A stretch of 64,000 nt of DNA from Chitinophagales bacterium (GCA_041392475.1 JAWKLZ010000003.1:703501-767500); one strand, 5' to 3'. Shown: positions 44,418-53,988, counted from the first letter of the stretch. Program-made: numbers and translations. Notes: generated by a model not told the origin, from the sequence alone.

Positions 44418-46094
44418 ATGAAACGCTTAACATTCAAAAACCCAACATGGTCTTTATTGACGCTTTTGTTTATTTTCTTCTTTAGCAATGACATACAAGC
44501 ACAAAGGACGAATACAAGAATTGGAAGAACAGTTCAAAAAACGCCCACTTCACAAACTGCAAACCTAAACCTGCAAAGAACTTCTTCAAGATTCAAAACC
44601 AAAAAACTCCTTTTGCCTTTCCACAAACAACCCATTGATGTGACCTACGAAGTCATCAACGGAACAGCAGTGATGGAAGGCGATATTGATTTAGGCCCTG
44701 AAAATCAACTGACCGACCTTACAGGATTGAGTTTGGCGGTAGTAGTGGACAATGAAGCTCGCCGATGGGTAAATGGCGTAGTGCCTTACACCATCAACAA
44801 CAACTTGAGCGATACCCAAGAACAAAACGTAAAAGATGCCATTGCCCATGTTAATGAAAAAACCAATGTAAAGATGGTTAAACGCACCAATCAAGCCGAT
44901 TACATCGAGTTCACGACACACGACGGAGAGGCTTGTTGGTCGCCTATTGGACGACAAGGAGGACGACAAACCATCAAGCTCGAAATTGGAGGCTGCGGCA
45001 AAGGAACGATTATCCACGAAATTGGTCACGCATTGGGTTTATTTCACGAACAATCAAGAGAAGACCGTGACAACCATATCACCGTCAATTGGGAGAACAT
45101 CAAAGACGACTATAAATTTGCATTTGACAAACACATTGAAGACGGTTTTGATGTCGGCAAATACGACTACGGTTCCATTATGCACTATGGCAGCACCTCT
45201 TTCAGCAAAAACGGCAAAGCTACGATAACACCTAAAGTAATGGGAGTCACCATCGGACAAAGAACAGGTTTGAGTGCAGGCGACATTGCAGCCATCAACA
45301 AACTCTACTACACCGACTCCAATGGCACACCCAACGCTGGGTACAGTCAAATTGCCAAACATGCGGTTTCTATCAGCAGCTATCAAGCATTGGTGGACCA
45401 ACACGTAGGACAGGGCTATATGATTGATTGGGCAGACTTTTATGAAGTGAACGGAAATGTTTTTGTGAATGTGTTGTTCAAACCCAAATCTGGTGCATGG
45501 TTGGCACGTCACAATCTTTCTTCTTCTGGCTACCAAGCTGTGTTTGACAAATATGTGCCTATGGGTTACAGACCGCATCAAGTAGAAGTATATACAAGTG
45601 GCAACCAATTGAAATATGCTGTCATTATGGTCAAAGAAAGTGGAGCTGCGTGGAAAGCGTATCACGGTTTATCGGCTGCTACTCACCAACAGCGTTTTGA
45701 CGACTACAAAGCACAAGGTTACAAACCAATCAATGTGGCAGTGGCTTCAATAGGCGGCAATAAATCCTACACCGCTTTTTATACCAAAGACAATGTAGGT
45801 AGCTGGATGCTAAAGAGTTCACTGACTGCTGCTCAATACCAAACTGAATATACTGCCAACAGCAATGCAGGACGAAAACTGGCTTACTTGTGTGCTTACG
45901 AACATTCTGGAACGACTTATTTTTCTGCCATTTGGCAATCAGCTGCAAAAGGTGGCCCTGCAAAACATGGTTTGTCAAACTCAGGCTATCAGCAAGAATT
46001 CAACGAATGGTCGGGTAAAGGCTACAAAGTGGATTTCATTACAGGATATGCTTCTGGTAACAGCCATAGGTTTGCTGCAAAATGGGTGAAGTAA
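44418..46094 (+). CDS. Astacin-family (M12A) zinc metalloprotease with tandem C-terminal repeats
   Basis: A 558-residue secreted protease. A signal peptide (to about 29, ending IQAQ) and a propeptide-like part are followed by the astacin domain, with the zinc site HEIGHALGLFHE beginning near residue 200 and the Met-turn SIMHYGS. About residues 310-558 hold five or so repeats of roughly 45-50 residues with the pattern H-x-LS-xx-YQxxFDxYxxxGY, resembling the bacterial tandem repeat domain BTRD1. These repeats may bind substrate or the cell surface. There is no T9SS sorting domain. Monocistronic, with a strong terminator behind. Confidence 0.92.
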   Translation: MKRLTFKNPTWSLLTLLFIFFFSNDIQAQRTNTRIGRTVQKTPTSQTANLNLQRTSSRFKTKKLLLPFHKQPIDVTYEVINGTAVMEGDIDLGPENQLTDLTGLSLAVVVDNEARRWVNGVVPYTINNNLSDTQEQNVKDAIAHVNEKTNVKMVKRTNQADYIEFTTHDGEACWSPIGRQGGRQTIKLEIGGCGKGTIIHEIGHALGLFHEQSREDRDNHITVNWENIKDDYKFAFDKHIEDGFDVGKYDYGSIMHYGSTSFSKNGKATITPKVMGVTIGQRTGLSAGDIAAINKLYYTDSNGTPNAGYSQIAKHAVSISSYQALVDQHVGQGYMIDWADFYEVNGNVFVNVLFKPKSGAWLARHNLSSSGYQAVFDKYVPMGYRPHQVEVYTSGNQLKYAVIMVKESGAAWKAYHGLSAATHQQRFDDYKAQGYKPINVAVASIGGNKSYTAFYTKDNVGSWMLKSSLTAAQYQTEYTANSNAGRKLAYLCAYEHSGTTYFSAIWQSAAKGGPAKHGLSNSGYQQEFNEWSGKGYKVDFITGYASGNSHRFAAKWVK

Positions 46095-46112
46095 GAAATT
46101 AGATGTAAGATT

Positions 46113-46165
46113 AAAAAGCTCAATAAGGGCGGGTTTCGAAACCCGCCCTTATTGAGCTTTTTTTA
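46113..46165 (+). terminator. Long perfect palindrome terminator
   Basis: A stem of about 24 bp (AAAAAGCTCAATAAGGGCGG and its complement) centred on TTTCGAAA near 46138 is followed by a T run. It is perfect and has almost no loop. It ends transcription of the astacin gene and, since it is symmetric, may also end that of the convergent peptide-binding gene. Confidence 0.88.
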
Positions 46166-46299
46166 TAAGTAGCGGGACAAAAATAGTTTTATACAAAAGA
46201 ACTTTCAACTCTTTTGTAATCAAAGTATTGAAGTCTGACTTCTCGCTTCTTTAATCTGTCTTCCTACTTAGTTGGTATTTTTCTTTTATTTCGCTAACC

Positions 46300-47922
46300 T
46301 CAATCAATCCTAACTTCCTTCAAATACAACCAATTAAACGCATTGATGCCCATGCCTTCAATGTTTTTCTGCGTAAACCGCAACACCTCATCGTAATACA
46401 AAGGCACAATCGGAGCTTCTTCAATCAAAATTTTATCCATTGACTGATACATTTCGTAGCGTTTGGCATCATCATTTTCCAATAAAGCCGCCTCATAAAG
46501 CGCATTGTATTCCGCATTGTTGAACTGCGTATAGTTTGGAGGAGCAGGGTTTCCACCGTACAAAACTGTCAAATAAGTTTCGGCATCGGGATAGTCGCCA
46601 ATCCACGAAGCCCTAAAAAATTGCGCCTCACCTTTTGTGATTTTCTCCCGCAAAAAAGAGCCAGGATGTATCTCTAATTCGATTTTGAAGCCAATGTCTG
46701 CCAACTCACTTTGTATAAAAGTGCAAAGGTCTTTGTAAGCACTCGTTGTTTCTAATTTAATGGTTGGTAAGCCATTGCCGTTCTCATAACCCGCTTCCTT
46801 CAATAAAGTCTGTGCTTTGGGCGGATTGTAGGTGTAGCCCTTGACTTTATTCGCATTGAAGGAAGGCAAACCCTTGGGAACGAAGCCCGAAGTAGCAGGA
46901 ACTCCCACATTGTTTCGCAAGAATTTGATCATTTTTTCTCGGTCAAAACCATAGTTGATAGCCTGTCGCACTCGTTTGTCATTCAATGCTTTGTTCTGCT
47001 TATCGGTTTTCATCAAAATCCCCAAGTATTCGGTGTTGAGGTAAGGAGAACGCAATAAGTTGATTTTGTCTTTCCATTCGGGCAGCAATTCCCCTTCCTT
47101 ACTCAGCAAATCGTCTTTGTAAGTCGCATCAATGCCCGACAACAAATCCAATTCTCCTTCTTTGAACTTCAAAAATGCCGTCCGTAAATTGTCCATAAAG
47201 GTGACTCGAATCCCATCAATATAAGGGAGTTGCGTGCCATTTTTGTCTTTTTCAAAATACGCCTCGTTTTTCTCCATCACCAAGACATCACCTTCTCTCC
47301 AAGACTTCAATTTGAAGGCCCCTGTGCCAATTGGATTTTTGCGAAACTCCTTGCCGAAATGTTCTACAATTACTTTCGGCACGATGGAACAATATTGCAT
47401 ACTCAAAATGCCCAACATCGGGCGGAAGGGCTGCAATAAGGTCATTTGGAAAGTGGTGTCGTTTAAGGCCTTGAAGGGTTCGGTCGTTGCCACTCGATTG
47501 TTGAACAACCATGCACCCGTTGAAGCTACTTCTGTATCTATGATGCGGTTAAGGCTGTATTCAACATCGTAGGCAGTGACAATCGGACTTTTAGTTTCTC
47601 CAAATAGTTCATGCTGATGGAAATGTACGTCGTTGCGGAGGTGAAAGGTATAGGTCAAACCATCTTCGCTGATTTCCCAACTTTTGGCGACTGCAGGCTG
47701 CACATTTAGGCCATCGTCAATTTGTACCAATCCATTGTAGAGTTGATTGACCGCCCATATATTGGCTAAGTTCTTGGCAAAAGCGGGGTCGAGGGAGGTG
47801 ATGCCTTCTTGTTGGTTGTAGCGAAAAAATTTGCGTCTATCTTTTGAACCTTCTTGGGTATTGCAGGCGTATAAGATAAAACATAAAAAAATTAAATAAA
47901 AAGAAATTTTTATGATATTCAT
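46300..47922 (-). CDS. Peptide ABC transporter substrate-binding lipoprotein (SBP_bac_5)
   Basis: A 540-residue lipoprotein with a lipobox Cys in LYACNTQ (about residue 20). It carries the family-5 binding-protein features: GITSLDPAFAKNLANIWAVNQLYNGLVQ, the KSWEISEDGLTYTFHLR block and VRQAINYGFDREKMIKFLRN. It probably delivers oligopeptides to a Dpp/Opp-type transporter. No permease or ATPase gene is beside it, so the rest of the transporter is elsewhere. Monocistronic, convergent with the astacin gene. Confidence 0.92.
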   Translation of the reverse strand: MNIIKISFYLIFLCFILYACNTQEGSKDRRKFFRYNQQEGITSLDPAFAKNLANIWAVNQLYNGLVQIDDGLNVQPAVAKSWEISEDGLTYTFHLRNDVHFHQHELFGETKSPIVTAYDVEYSLNRIIDTEVASTGAWLFNNRVATTEPFKALNDTTFQMTLLQPFRPMLGILSMQYCSIVPKVIVEHFGKEFRKNPIGTGAFKLKSWREGDVLVMEKNEAYFEKDKNGTQLPYIDGIRVTFMDNLRTAFLKFKEGELDLLSGIDATYKDDLLSKEGELLPEWKDKINLLRSPYLNTEYLGILMKTDKQNKALNDKRVRQAINYGFDREKMIKFLRNNVGVPATSGFVPKGLPSFNANKVKGYTYNPPKAQTLLKEAGYENGNGLPTIKLETTSAYKDLCTFIQSELADIGFKIELEIHPGSFLREKITKGEAQFFRASWIGDYPDAETYLTVLYGGNPAPPNYTQFNNAEYNALYEAALLENDDAKRYEMYQSMDKILIEEAPIVPLYYDEVLRFTQKNIEGMGINAFNWLYLKEVRID

Positions 47923-48099
47923 TTTGATTATGTGATTGGTTTGAATGTTTCAGAAATGTAAAAAAGACAGCTAACTTATCTTCAATCAAAGCTATAAAAA
48001 AAATGAATGAATGTGATTGAAGTCTCAATAGATTTTAGAAATTTGTGATAGCTTAATCATTCCTCATAATCTACTTAATTCATAGAGAAGTTCTGGTAT

Positions 48100-48107
48100 T
48101 ATTTTTG
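48100..48107 (+). promoter_or_regulatory. Possible -7 element of the FIST operon
   Basis: TATTTTTG at 48100-48107 matches the Bacteroidota -7 element TAnnTTTG, 43 bp before the ATG at 48151. No good TTG lies at the expected upstream distance, so this is a weak call. Confidence 0.3.
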
Positions 48108-48150
48108 AATTTTTCATGTATATTAACTAATGTTTTCTAAATAATTAGAA

Positions 48151-49302
48151 ATGCACACACAACAAAAAAAATGGACACTTCAGGATGGATGGAAGCATTT
48201 GACGAATACTTCAAATTTTGTTTCTTTTGAAGAAAAGGAAAATTTAGTTTTTGTATTTGGAAATAGATTTCAATTAGCCGATCCTTTACGATTTGACGAA
48301 ATTCGTACTTTTTATCCAAATAGTCATATAATAATTGCTTCAACGGCAGGTGAAATTGTAGAAGAAAGTGTAATAGATGATTCGATTGTTATCACTGCTG
48401 TTTATTTTGAACATACTGATTTTGAAGTAGTAACAGCCCATATTGAAGTTGGTGAAGACAGTTATGAGGTAGGTAAAAAAATGGCTTTATCGTGGAATCA
48501 TGAAGAACTCAAGCAGGTATTCATCTTATCGGATGGACAGTTGGTAAATGGGAGTGAGTTGGTCAAAGGTTTAAATGAATATTTGCCTGAAAAAGTAGTT
48601 GTGACTGGAGGTTTGGCTGGAGACGGGCCGAGGTTTGAGAAAACTTTAGTGGGCTACAATGCAGCACCGAATAGTGGAAATATTGTTGGGGTTGGATTTT
48701 ATGGCGATAAACTGACTATTGGTTATGGATCCATTGGTGGATGGGATCCTTTTGGACCAGAGCGTATTATCACCAAATCGAAAGAGAATGTACTCTACGA
48801 ATTGGATGGGAAGTCTGCACTTCAACTGTACAAGCGTTATTTGGGGGAAAAAGCGGCTGGATTGCCAGGCACTGCATTGCTTTATCCGTTGAGTATCCGA
48901 ATCACAAATAAAGATAAACCTTTGGTTAGGACTATTTTATCTATTGACGAAGAAACGCAGAGCATGACTTTTGCAGGAGATGTACCAGAAGGGGCAAGCG
49001 CACGATTAATGAAAGCAAATTTTGATAAGTTGATTGATGGTGCGTACAATGCTGCTAATGCGAGCATTGTGTCCTTCAATGACATTCAACCAGAATTGGC
49101 TATTTTGATCAGTTGTGTGGGGCGAAAACTGCTTTTAGGTCCTCGTATTGATGAAGAAGTGGAAAGTGTTGCAGAAGCAATTGGACATACAACTTGTATA
49201 ACAGGGTTTTACTCTTACGGGGAAATCGCTCCTTTTTCAGGAGCGCTCAATTGTGAATTGCACAATCAGACCATGACCATCACTTTACTTAGTGAATTAT
49301 GA
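48151..49302 (+). CDS. FIST domain sensor protein
   Basis: A 383-residue cytoplasmic protein with FIST-N (about 30-225, including STAGEIVEESVIDDSIVITAV and VVTGGLAGDGPRFE) and FIST-C (about 235-370, including ITGFYSYGEIAPF). FIST domains are thought to bind small molecules such as amino acids and feed signal-transduction proteins. Its stop overlaps the start of the following histidine kinase by 4 bp, so the pair is translationally coupled and FIST is likely the sensor input for that kinase. Confidence 0.93.
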   Translation: MHTQQKKWTLQDGWKHLTNTSNFVSFEEKENLVFVFGNRFQLADPLRFDEIRTFYPNSHIIIASTAGEIVEESVIDDSIVITAVYFEHTDFEVVTAHIEVGEDSYEVGKKMALSWNHEELKQVFILSDGQLVNGSELVKGLNEYLPEKVVVTGGLAGDGPRFEKTLVGYNAAPNSGNIVGVGFYGDKLTIGYGSIGGWDPFGPERIITKSKENVLYELDGKSALQLYKRYLGEKAAGLPGTALLYPLSIRITNKDKPLVRTILSIDEETQSMTFAGDVPEGASARLMKANFDKLIDGAYNAANASIVSFNDIQPELAILISCVGRKLLLGPRIDEEVESVAEAIGHTTCITGFYSYGEIAPFSGALNCELHNQTMTITLLSEL

Positions 49303-50381
49303 AAAAAATCAACCGTTTATTGGCTCGTCAAATCAAGCGTACTTTTGGAGGGATAGACAATATCCCTCCTGAAATCGTGCCTTTGCTCGAAAAAGTCAAT
49401 CAGTCCTATGAGCATTTTGAAGAAGATCGTCGTTTGTTGGAGCGAGCAATGGATATTAGTTCCGAAGAATTGAAGGAAGCAAATGTTTTGTTGAGGGCTG
49501 AAAGCAAGAAGCAGGCGCAACTTTTAGAAGAGCTAAAGGATACTTTATCTACTCTTTGGTCGGTGGATAATGATGGGCATGAGATGAAAATTGCAGAGGA
49601 TAATGATCTTTTAGAGATTGCAGATATGCTCAAAAAACAATCTAAGAGAATCAAAGAAGTAGAGGAGGAGTTATCTTATGTTAATGACGAATTGAAGAAT
49701 TTTGCATATATTGTTTCACATGATTTGAAAGCCCCTTTGAGGGCTATTGGTTCTTTGACAGATTGGATGATAACTGATTATGGTGATAAATTGGATAAGG
49801 AGGGACTGGAGTATTTGGATTTAATCAAGATGCGTATTGTGAGGATGAACAACCTTATTGAAGGAATTTTGCAGTATTCAAGGGCAGGGAAAAAAATGTC
49901 TAAATTGAAGCCTATGGATTTGAACAAGGTTGTTGAAGAAGTGCTTTTTATGCTGAATCCACCTCCACATTTTCAAATAAATATCAAAAATGAACTGCCT
50001 ACGGTCGCTTGTGAACCTACTAAGGTCAATCAGGTTTTTCAAAATTTGATTAGCAATGCTATCAAATACAATGACAAACCCGTGGGGATATTGGACATTG
50101 GTTATGATGAAGTTGATGGAACTATGCATTTTTATGTAGCAGACAATGGGCCAGGTATTGAAGAGAAATACCATGAAAAAATATTTGAAATTTTTCAGAC
50201 CTTAAATGCACGGGATGATATTGAAAGTACAGGAGTTGGGTTGACTGTAGTAAAAAAAATTATAGAGAGTAATAATGGACGTATTTGGTTAACTTCAACG
50301 CTACATGAGGGAACTGTTTTCCACTTCAATTTGCCTAATTCACTCAAATGTGAAGAAGATAGAGCAGTTATTAATACATAA
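49299..50381 (+). CDS. Soluble histidine kinase coupled to FIST
   Basis: A 360-residue kinase with no membrane segment. An N-terminal coiled-coil (about 25-135) leads to HisKA with the phospho-acceptor His in VSHDLKAPLRA (about residue 142) and an HATPase domain (about 235-355; NAIKYND, DNGPGIE, GVGLTVVKK). The coiled-coil start and lack of a sensor domain fit signalling received from the overlapping FIST protein. The next gene is a receiver-only regulator, 92 bp downstream. Confidence 0.93.
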   Translation: MKKINRLLARQIKRTFGGIDNIPPEIVPLLEKVNQSYEHFEEDRRLLERAMDISSEELKEANVLLRAESKKQAQLLEELKDTLSTLWSVDNDGHEMKIAEDNDLLEIADMLKKQSKRIKEVEEELSYVNDELKNFAYIVSHDLKAPLRAIGSLTDWMITDYGDKLDKEGLEYLDLIKMRIVRMNNLIEGILQYSRAGKKMSKLKPMDLNKVVEEVLFMLNPPPHFQINIKNELPTVACEPTKVNQVFQNLISNAIKYNDKPVGILDIGYDEVDGTMHFYVADNGPGIEEKYHEKIFEIFQTLNARDDIESTGVGLTVVKKIIESNNGRIWLTSTLHEGTVFHFNLPNSLKCEEDRAVINT

Positions 50382-50472
50382 AAAATTAGCTAAATTGAAA
50401 ATGTTGCTTTAATATTGCAATTATCGTGTTAATTTTACTTAGCTTTATTGAAGCAAAAAATCATTAATTGTT

Positions 50473-50883
50473 ATGACCACTAACCGAGCCATTTTATTGG
50501 TAGAAGATGATATGGTAGATATCATGACTGTAAAAAGAGCAGTCAAAGAGCTTCAGATAAACAATCCTTTGATTGTTGCCCGCAATGGAGAAGAAGGAGT
50601 CAGTTATTTAGAAACTTGTAGAGAAGATTTACCTTTCATTATTCTTTTGGATATCAACATGCCGAGAATGAACGGCATAGAGTTTTTGAAGATTGTAAAA
50701 CAAGACAAGACCTTCCGAACTATCCCTATAGTTATTCTTACTACATCGCAAGAGGAGCAGGATAGATATGAAAGTTTCCATCTTGGTGTAGCTGGCTATA
50801 TGGTTAAGCCTGTTCATTATCAACAGTTTGTAGAGTTGATAAGAATGATTAATTCTTATTGGAGCATCAGTGAACTGCCTTAG
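50473..50883 (+). CDS. Single-domain CheY-like response regulator
   Basis: A 136-residue receiver with no output domain. The acidic pocket is in VEDDMVD, the phospho-acceptor Asp in LLDINMPRMNG (about residue 58), the Thr in ILTTSQ and the Lys in MVKPVHYQQF. It belongs to the type found next to phytochrome-like and FIST-linked kinases (Rcp1-like). It most likely receives phosphate from the preceding kinase and acts by protein contact. Confidence 0.92.
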   Translation: MTTNRAILLVEDDMVDIMTVKRAVKELQINNPLIVARNGEEGVSYLETCREDLPFIILLDINMPRMNGIEFLKIVKQDKTFRTIPIVILTTSQEEQDRYESFHLGVAGYMVKPVHYQQFVELIRMINSYWSISELP

Positions 50884-50888
50884 GTTGG

Positions 50889-51068
50889 TTATGCTTTTGT
50901 TTGATGAATAGCCATTTGTTTTGCTGCTTCAATCTTTTTTGCTCGCCAAGTCATCAACCCTACATATCCGAGTGCTAAAAGACCTAAAGAGCCTTCAACT
51001 GGAATGTCGTAGGGTTTTCCATCAGGAGTTTTCAATTCTGGAATCTGGTGACTTTGATTGTTTTGCAT
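50889..51068 (-). CDS. Small membrane protein with PVEG/TM/basic tail
   Basis: A 59-residue frame. After a polar N-terminus (IPELKTPDGKPYDI) comes PVEG, a hydrophobic helix (SLGLLALGYVGLMTW), an RAKK cluster and a short tail. This order of a Pro-rich motif, a helix and a basic cluster resembles PEP-CTERM/PID-CTERM-type sorting signals, but there is no signal peptide and the tail is longer than usual. It converges on the FIST/kinase/receiver genes, with a 5-bp gap to the receiver gene. Coding is supported by the intact frame and codon use; the function is unknown. Confidence 0.55.
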   Translation of the reverse strand: MQNNQSHQIPELKTPDGKPYDIPVEGSLGLLALGYVGLMTWRAKKIEAAKQMAIHQTKA

Positions 51069-51164
51069 GATTTATGGATAATTTTTTGGTTAAAAATCAA
51101 TGCTGTGTAATTGTATTGAGGGTTCAATTATACAACATTCTTTCAAGAAGTGCCAAATTTACTA

Positions 51165-51878
51165 TTAATTCTTCAAGTATTCCGCAGTCGTCTGTACCGA
51201 ATTTACGATTACTTCCGCATTTTTGCGAATCACAAACTCACTCAGTCCCACTTCCGACTTCTTATTTCCCCAGTCATATGTATAACCCAATCGAGTCCAA
51301 GGATATGCCAGCGGGTAATAACTGTATAGTATATTGCCTTGATACCAAGCTTTGTAGGTGCTATCTATATTTTCGGCGAGTTGTAAGTTGGTCGTTTGGT
51401 CGGTAATTTCGTTGTCAGGTGTAGGGCGGAACATGTCCGAGGGTTTGACCCAAAATTCTATGAAATGTGTTTGACCACTTTTGGGCGGTAAACCCAACAA
51501 TTGTTCAAGTCGTAAATCTATATCTTTCACTTTTTTTTCATTCTTTGCATACCAATCCTGTAATTCAGGACAAGCTGTCACCCAAATTTCATCCGACTTG
51601 AGTTCCACCATTTCTCCAATAGAATAATAGTTGATGTCTTCCTTTATCCATGAAGTCACCAGTACACGCTTATTTTCTCCTTCGCCCTGCCATTGAAGGT
51701 AGGTATTGTTGGGAGAAATGACGATGAGATTGTTCGATATTTCATGTTCATCGGCATACATTGCATCAATGATTGCCTTTTTGTAGTTGGCATCAAGGTC
51801 GTTGTAAATTATTGGAGAACAAGAATATAAAAATAATCCAATACTGATTGAAGTGAAAAGGCGTAGGTACTTTTTCAT
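51165..51878 (-). CDS. Hypothetical lipoprotein
   Basis: A 237-residue protein with a lipoprotein signal (Cys in LYSCSPI, about residue 20). It has no family that I recognise. The sequence contains VLVTSWIKEDINYYSIGEMV followed by an acidic helix (VKDIDLRLEQLLGLPP) and WVKPSDMFRPTPDNEITD. It is similar in layout to uncharacterised Bacteroidota lipoproteins. Not in an operon: the next gene in this direction is 51 bp upstream (the thiolase), so weak co-transcription is possible. Confidence 0.6.
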   Translation of the reverse strand: MKKYLRLFTSISIGLFLYSCSPIIYNDLDANYKKAIIDAMYADEHEISNNLIVISPNNTYLQWQGEGENKRVLVTSWIKEDINYYSIGEMVELKSDEIWVTACPELQDWYAKNEKKVKDIDLRLEQLLGLPPKSGQTHFIEFWVKPSDMFRPTPDNEITDQTTNLQLAENIDSTYKAWYQGNILYSYYPLAYPWTRLGYTYDWGNKKSEVGLSEFVIRKNAEVIVNSVQTTAEYLKN

Positions 51879-51928
51879 TTAAACAAAAATTCAGGATAAA
51901 AGCTTTAATGAGGCATACATAGATTTTA

Positions 51929-53215
51929 TTAGATCCGCTCCAATATCATTGCATGACCATGCGCTCCCGCAGCACAAGCCGCCAACAAACCATATTTCCC
52001 ACCTTCTGCAACCAAACGATTTGCAACTGTGGTCATCAACCGTGCGCCTGTTGCACCAAAAGGATGTCCAATCGAAAGTGAGCCGCCCCAAAGATTGAAT
52101 TTATCCATTGGTACTGTTCCTACTGCTTTCTCACGCCCCAGATTTTTTTGTGCAAATTCATTGGAAGCCAAACATTTTAGGTTGGCAAGTATCTGAGCTG
52201 CAAAGGCTTCATGGAATTCAATCACATCCATATCGTCAAAACTCAAACCTGTTTGTTCAAATAATTTGGAAGTCGCATAAGTTGGTCCTAATAGCAATTC
52301 ATCGTCCAATCTTTGACCCGTAAAGGTAAAATCTACCACTTTTGCTATTGGAGTCAAACCCAATTGACGGGCTTTTGCAGCATTCATCAACAATACAGCA
52401 GATGCGCCATCTGTCAAAAAAGAAGAATTTCCTGCGGTCAATGTTCCATGTTTTCTATCGAAAGCTGGGCGCAATTTCGAGAGTTTTTCCATATTTGTAT
52501 CCGGGCGGATGCCGTTGTCGTGGTCAATGCGTTTGAAGTTGGGAGGGAGTGAAATTGGAGTAATTTCGTTGGGAAGGTGTCCGTCTTTGTAGGCTTTGTC
52601 AGCGAGGTGATGCGAACGCACAGTGTATTCATCTTGTTCCTCTCGGCTGATATTGAACCTTGCAGCCATGATTTCACAATCTTCCCCCATTGTTCGATTG
52701 GTCGTATATTCTGCAATTGCAGGACGCTGAGGCATAAAATCGCTGGGTCGAAGGCTTGCCGCAAATTTCACCTTATCGCCTACAGTCTTCAATTTCTGAG
52801 CATTGAAGAGTTTTTTACGCATTTCTTTGCTGAATCCAATAGGAGAATCGGAAGTATTGTCCACGCCTCCTGCAATGGCAATGTCTGCATGACCGACTGC
52901 AATGGCAAGAACGGCATCTGCAATGGCTCGGTTGGCTGAAATACAGGCTTGGGTGACTGTATGACAAGGCGTGCTTTCGGGAATCCCGGCCGTAATTGCT
53001 GCTTCTCTGGCGACATTACTGGTTTTGACATTGGAAATGACGGTTCCCATCGTTACCATATCAATCAGTTTGGGGTCAATACCTGTTTTGGTCAGCAAAC
53101 CTTTAATGGCATATTGCCCTAATTGATAGGACATTAAATCCATATAATCTGTTCCTGAACGCAAAAATGGAGTGCGTGTACCTGCAACGAGGACGATGTT
53201 TCTATTGGTGTTCAT
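51929..53215 (-). CDS. Acetyl-CoA acyltransferase (thiolase, FadI-like)
   Basis: A thiolase of about 428 residues from the ATG at 53215, where the family N-terminus (VLVAGTRTPFLRSG) begins; the longer frame adds 13 residues. The nucleophilic Cys is in VTQACISANRAI, the His in GHPFGATGAR, and the second Cys in AACAAGAHG. It cleaves 3-ketoacyl-CoA in fatty-acid beta-oxidation, or forms acetoacetyl-CoA. Length and the SLSIGHPFGATG block favour the FadI/trifunctional-beta type. The FadJ partner is not in the window. Confidence 0.92.
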   Translation of the reverse strand: MNTNRNIVLVAGTRTPFLRSGTDYMDLMSYQLGQYAIKGLLTKTGIDPKLIDMVTMGTVISNVKTSNVAREAAITAGIPESTPCHTVTQACISANRAIADAVLAIAVGHADIAIAGGVDNTSDSPIGFSKEMRKKLFNAQKLKTVGDKVKFAASLRPSDFMPQRPAIAEYTTNRTMGEDCEIMAARFNISREEQDEYTVRSHHLADKAYKDGHLPNEITPISLPPNFKRIDHDNGIRPDTNMEKLSKLRPAFDRKHGTLTAGNSSFLTDGASAVLLMNAAKARQLGLTPIAKVVDFTFTGQRLDDELLLGPTYATSKLFEQTGLSFDDMDVIEFHEAFAAQILANLKCLASNEFAQKNLGREKAVGTVPMDKFNLWGGSLSIGHPFGATGARLMTTVANRLVAEGGKYGLLAACAAGAHGHAMILERI

Positions 53216-53285
53216 GTGTTGGTTTTGGTGATGTTTTGCTAATCTAATATCCAAAATAGGTTTTTTGTTTTGAAAATAGACAATA

Positions 53286-53319
53286 AAAAAGGTGCTGGAG
53301 AAATTTCCAGCACCTTTTT
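53286..53319 (-). terminator. Bidirectional terminator of the TlpA gene
   Basis: AAAAAGGTGCTGGA (53286-53299) pairs with TCCAGCACCTTTTT (53306-53319). It lies 28 bp past the TlpA-like gene stop and before the thiolase gene on the same strand. Confidence 0.85.
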
Positions 53320-53347
53320 GTTAAAATAACATAGCTATAATTATGAA

Positions 53348-53908
53348 TTACTCGCCGTCACCATCTCCGTTCAACTCACTAATGAAGTCTTCCAATTCAA
53401 ATTCATCTCCTTCTGAGTAACCTGTATGTTCATAAACGATGTTTCCTTCTTGATCAGTTACAATCGTATGAGGAATCAAACGAATACCCAGTGCTTGTTT
53501 TAATGACTCGTCACTATCCAACAATACATCAAAGGGAAGTAATTTCCCATCCACATATTGCTGTACTTTCATAGCAGATTGAGCATCATCTGTACTGACT
53601 GCCACCACTTCTACATTGTAGAGGTCTTGCCATTCTTCATAAATGTCCGCAATATTACCAAGTTCCTTTTTGCAGGGTGCGCACCAAGTAGCCCAAAAAC
53701 TGAATACGGTAATTTTACCATTGCCACCGTAATGCTCTACAATATTAACTAAATCACCCCCTAAAGCTTTTACATTCAAATTAGGTAGTGTTTTGGTAGG
53801 AGCATCAGGTGTGCCATCAGGTCCATTGGTAGCTGCAACAAAAGCAACTCCTAAAGCAAAAAACAGTAGCAAAAAACTACATCTTCTAAGTAGGTTCATA
53901 AACATCAT
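53348..53908 (-). CDS. Exported TlpA-like thiol-disulfide oxidoreductase
   Basis: A 186-residue protein with a signal peptide (ending about 26) and a thioredoxin-fold domain containing the redox pair WCAPC in FWATWCAPCKKE (about residues 72-76), plus the cis-Pro in LIPHTIVTD. It probably acts in the periplasm as a reductant or in disulfide handling. The acidic tail (LNGDGDGE) is unusual. Divergent from the DUF6029 outer-membrane gene (80-bp gap). Confidence 0.9.
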   Translation of the reverse strand: MMFMNLLRRCSFLLLFFALGVAFVAATNGPDGTPDAPTKTLPNLNVKALGGDLVNIVEHYGGNGKITVFSFWATWCAPCKKELGNIADIYEEWQDLYNVEVVAVSTDDAQSAMKVQQYVDGKLLPFDVLLDSDESLKQALGIRLIPHTIVTDQEGNIVYEHTGYSEGDEFELEDFISELNGDGDGE

Positions 53909-53988
53909 TTAAATTATTTTTAGATTTGCAAAGTTAACCTTCTCTTTCGACAGAATAAATACTTTAACGTTTAAAAATCCGACTCATT

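Noticed and set aside
44418..46094. C-terminal repeats of the astacin gene considered as a DNA repeat array
   Set aside because: They are diverged protein repeats with little DNA identity.
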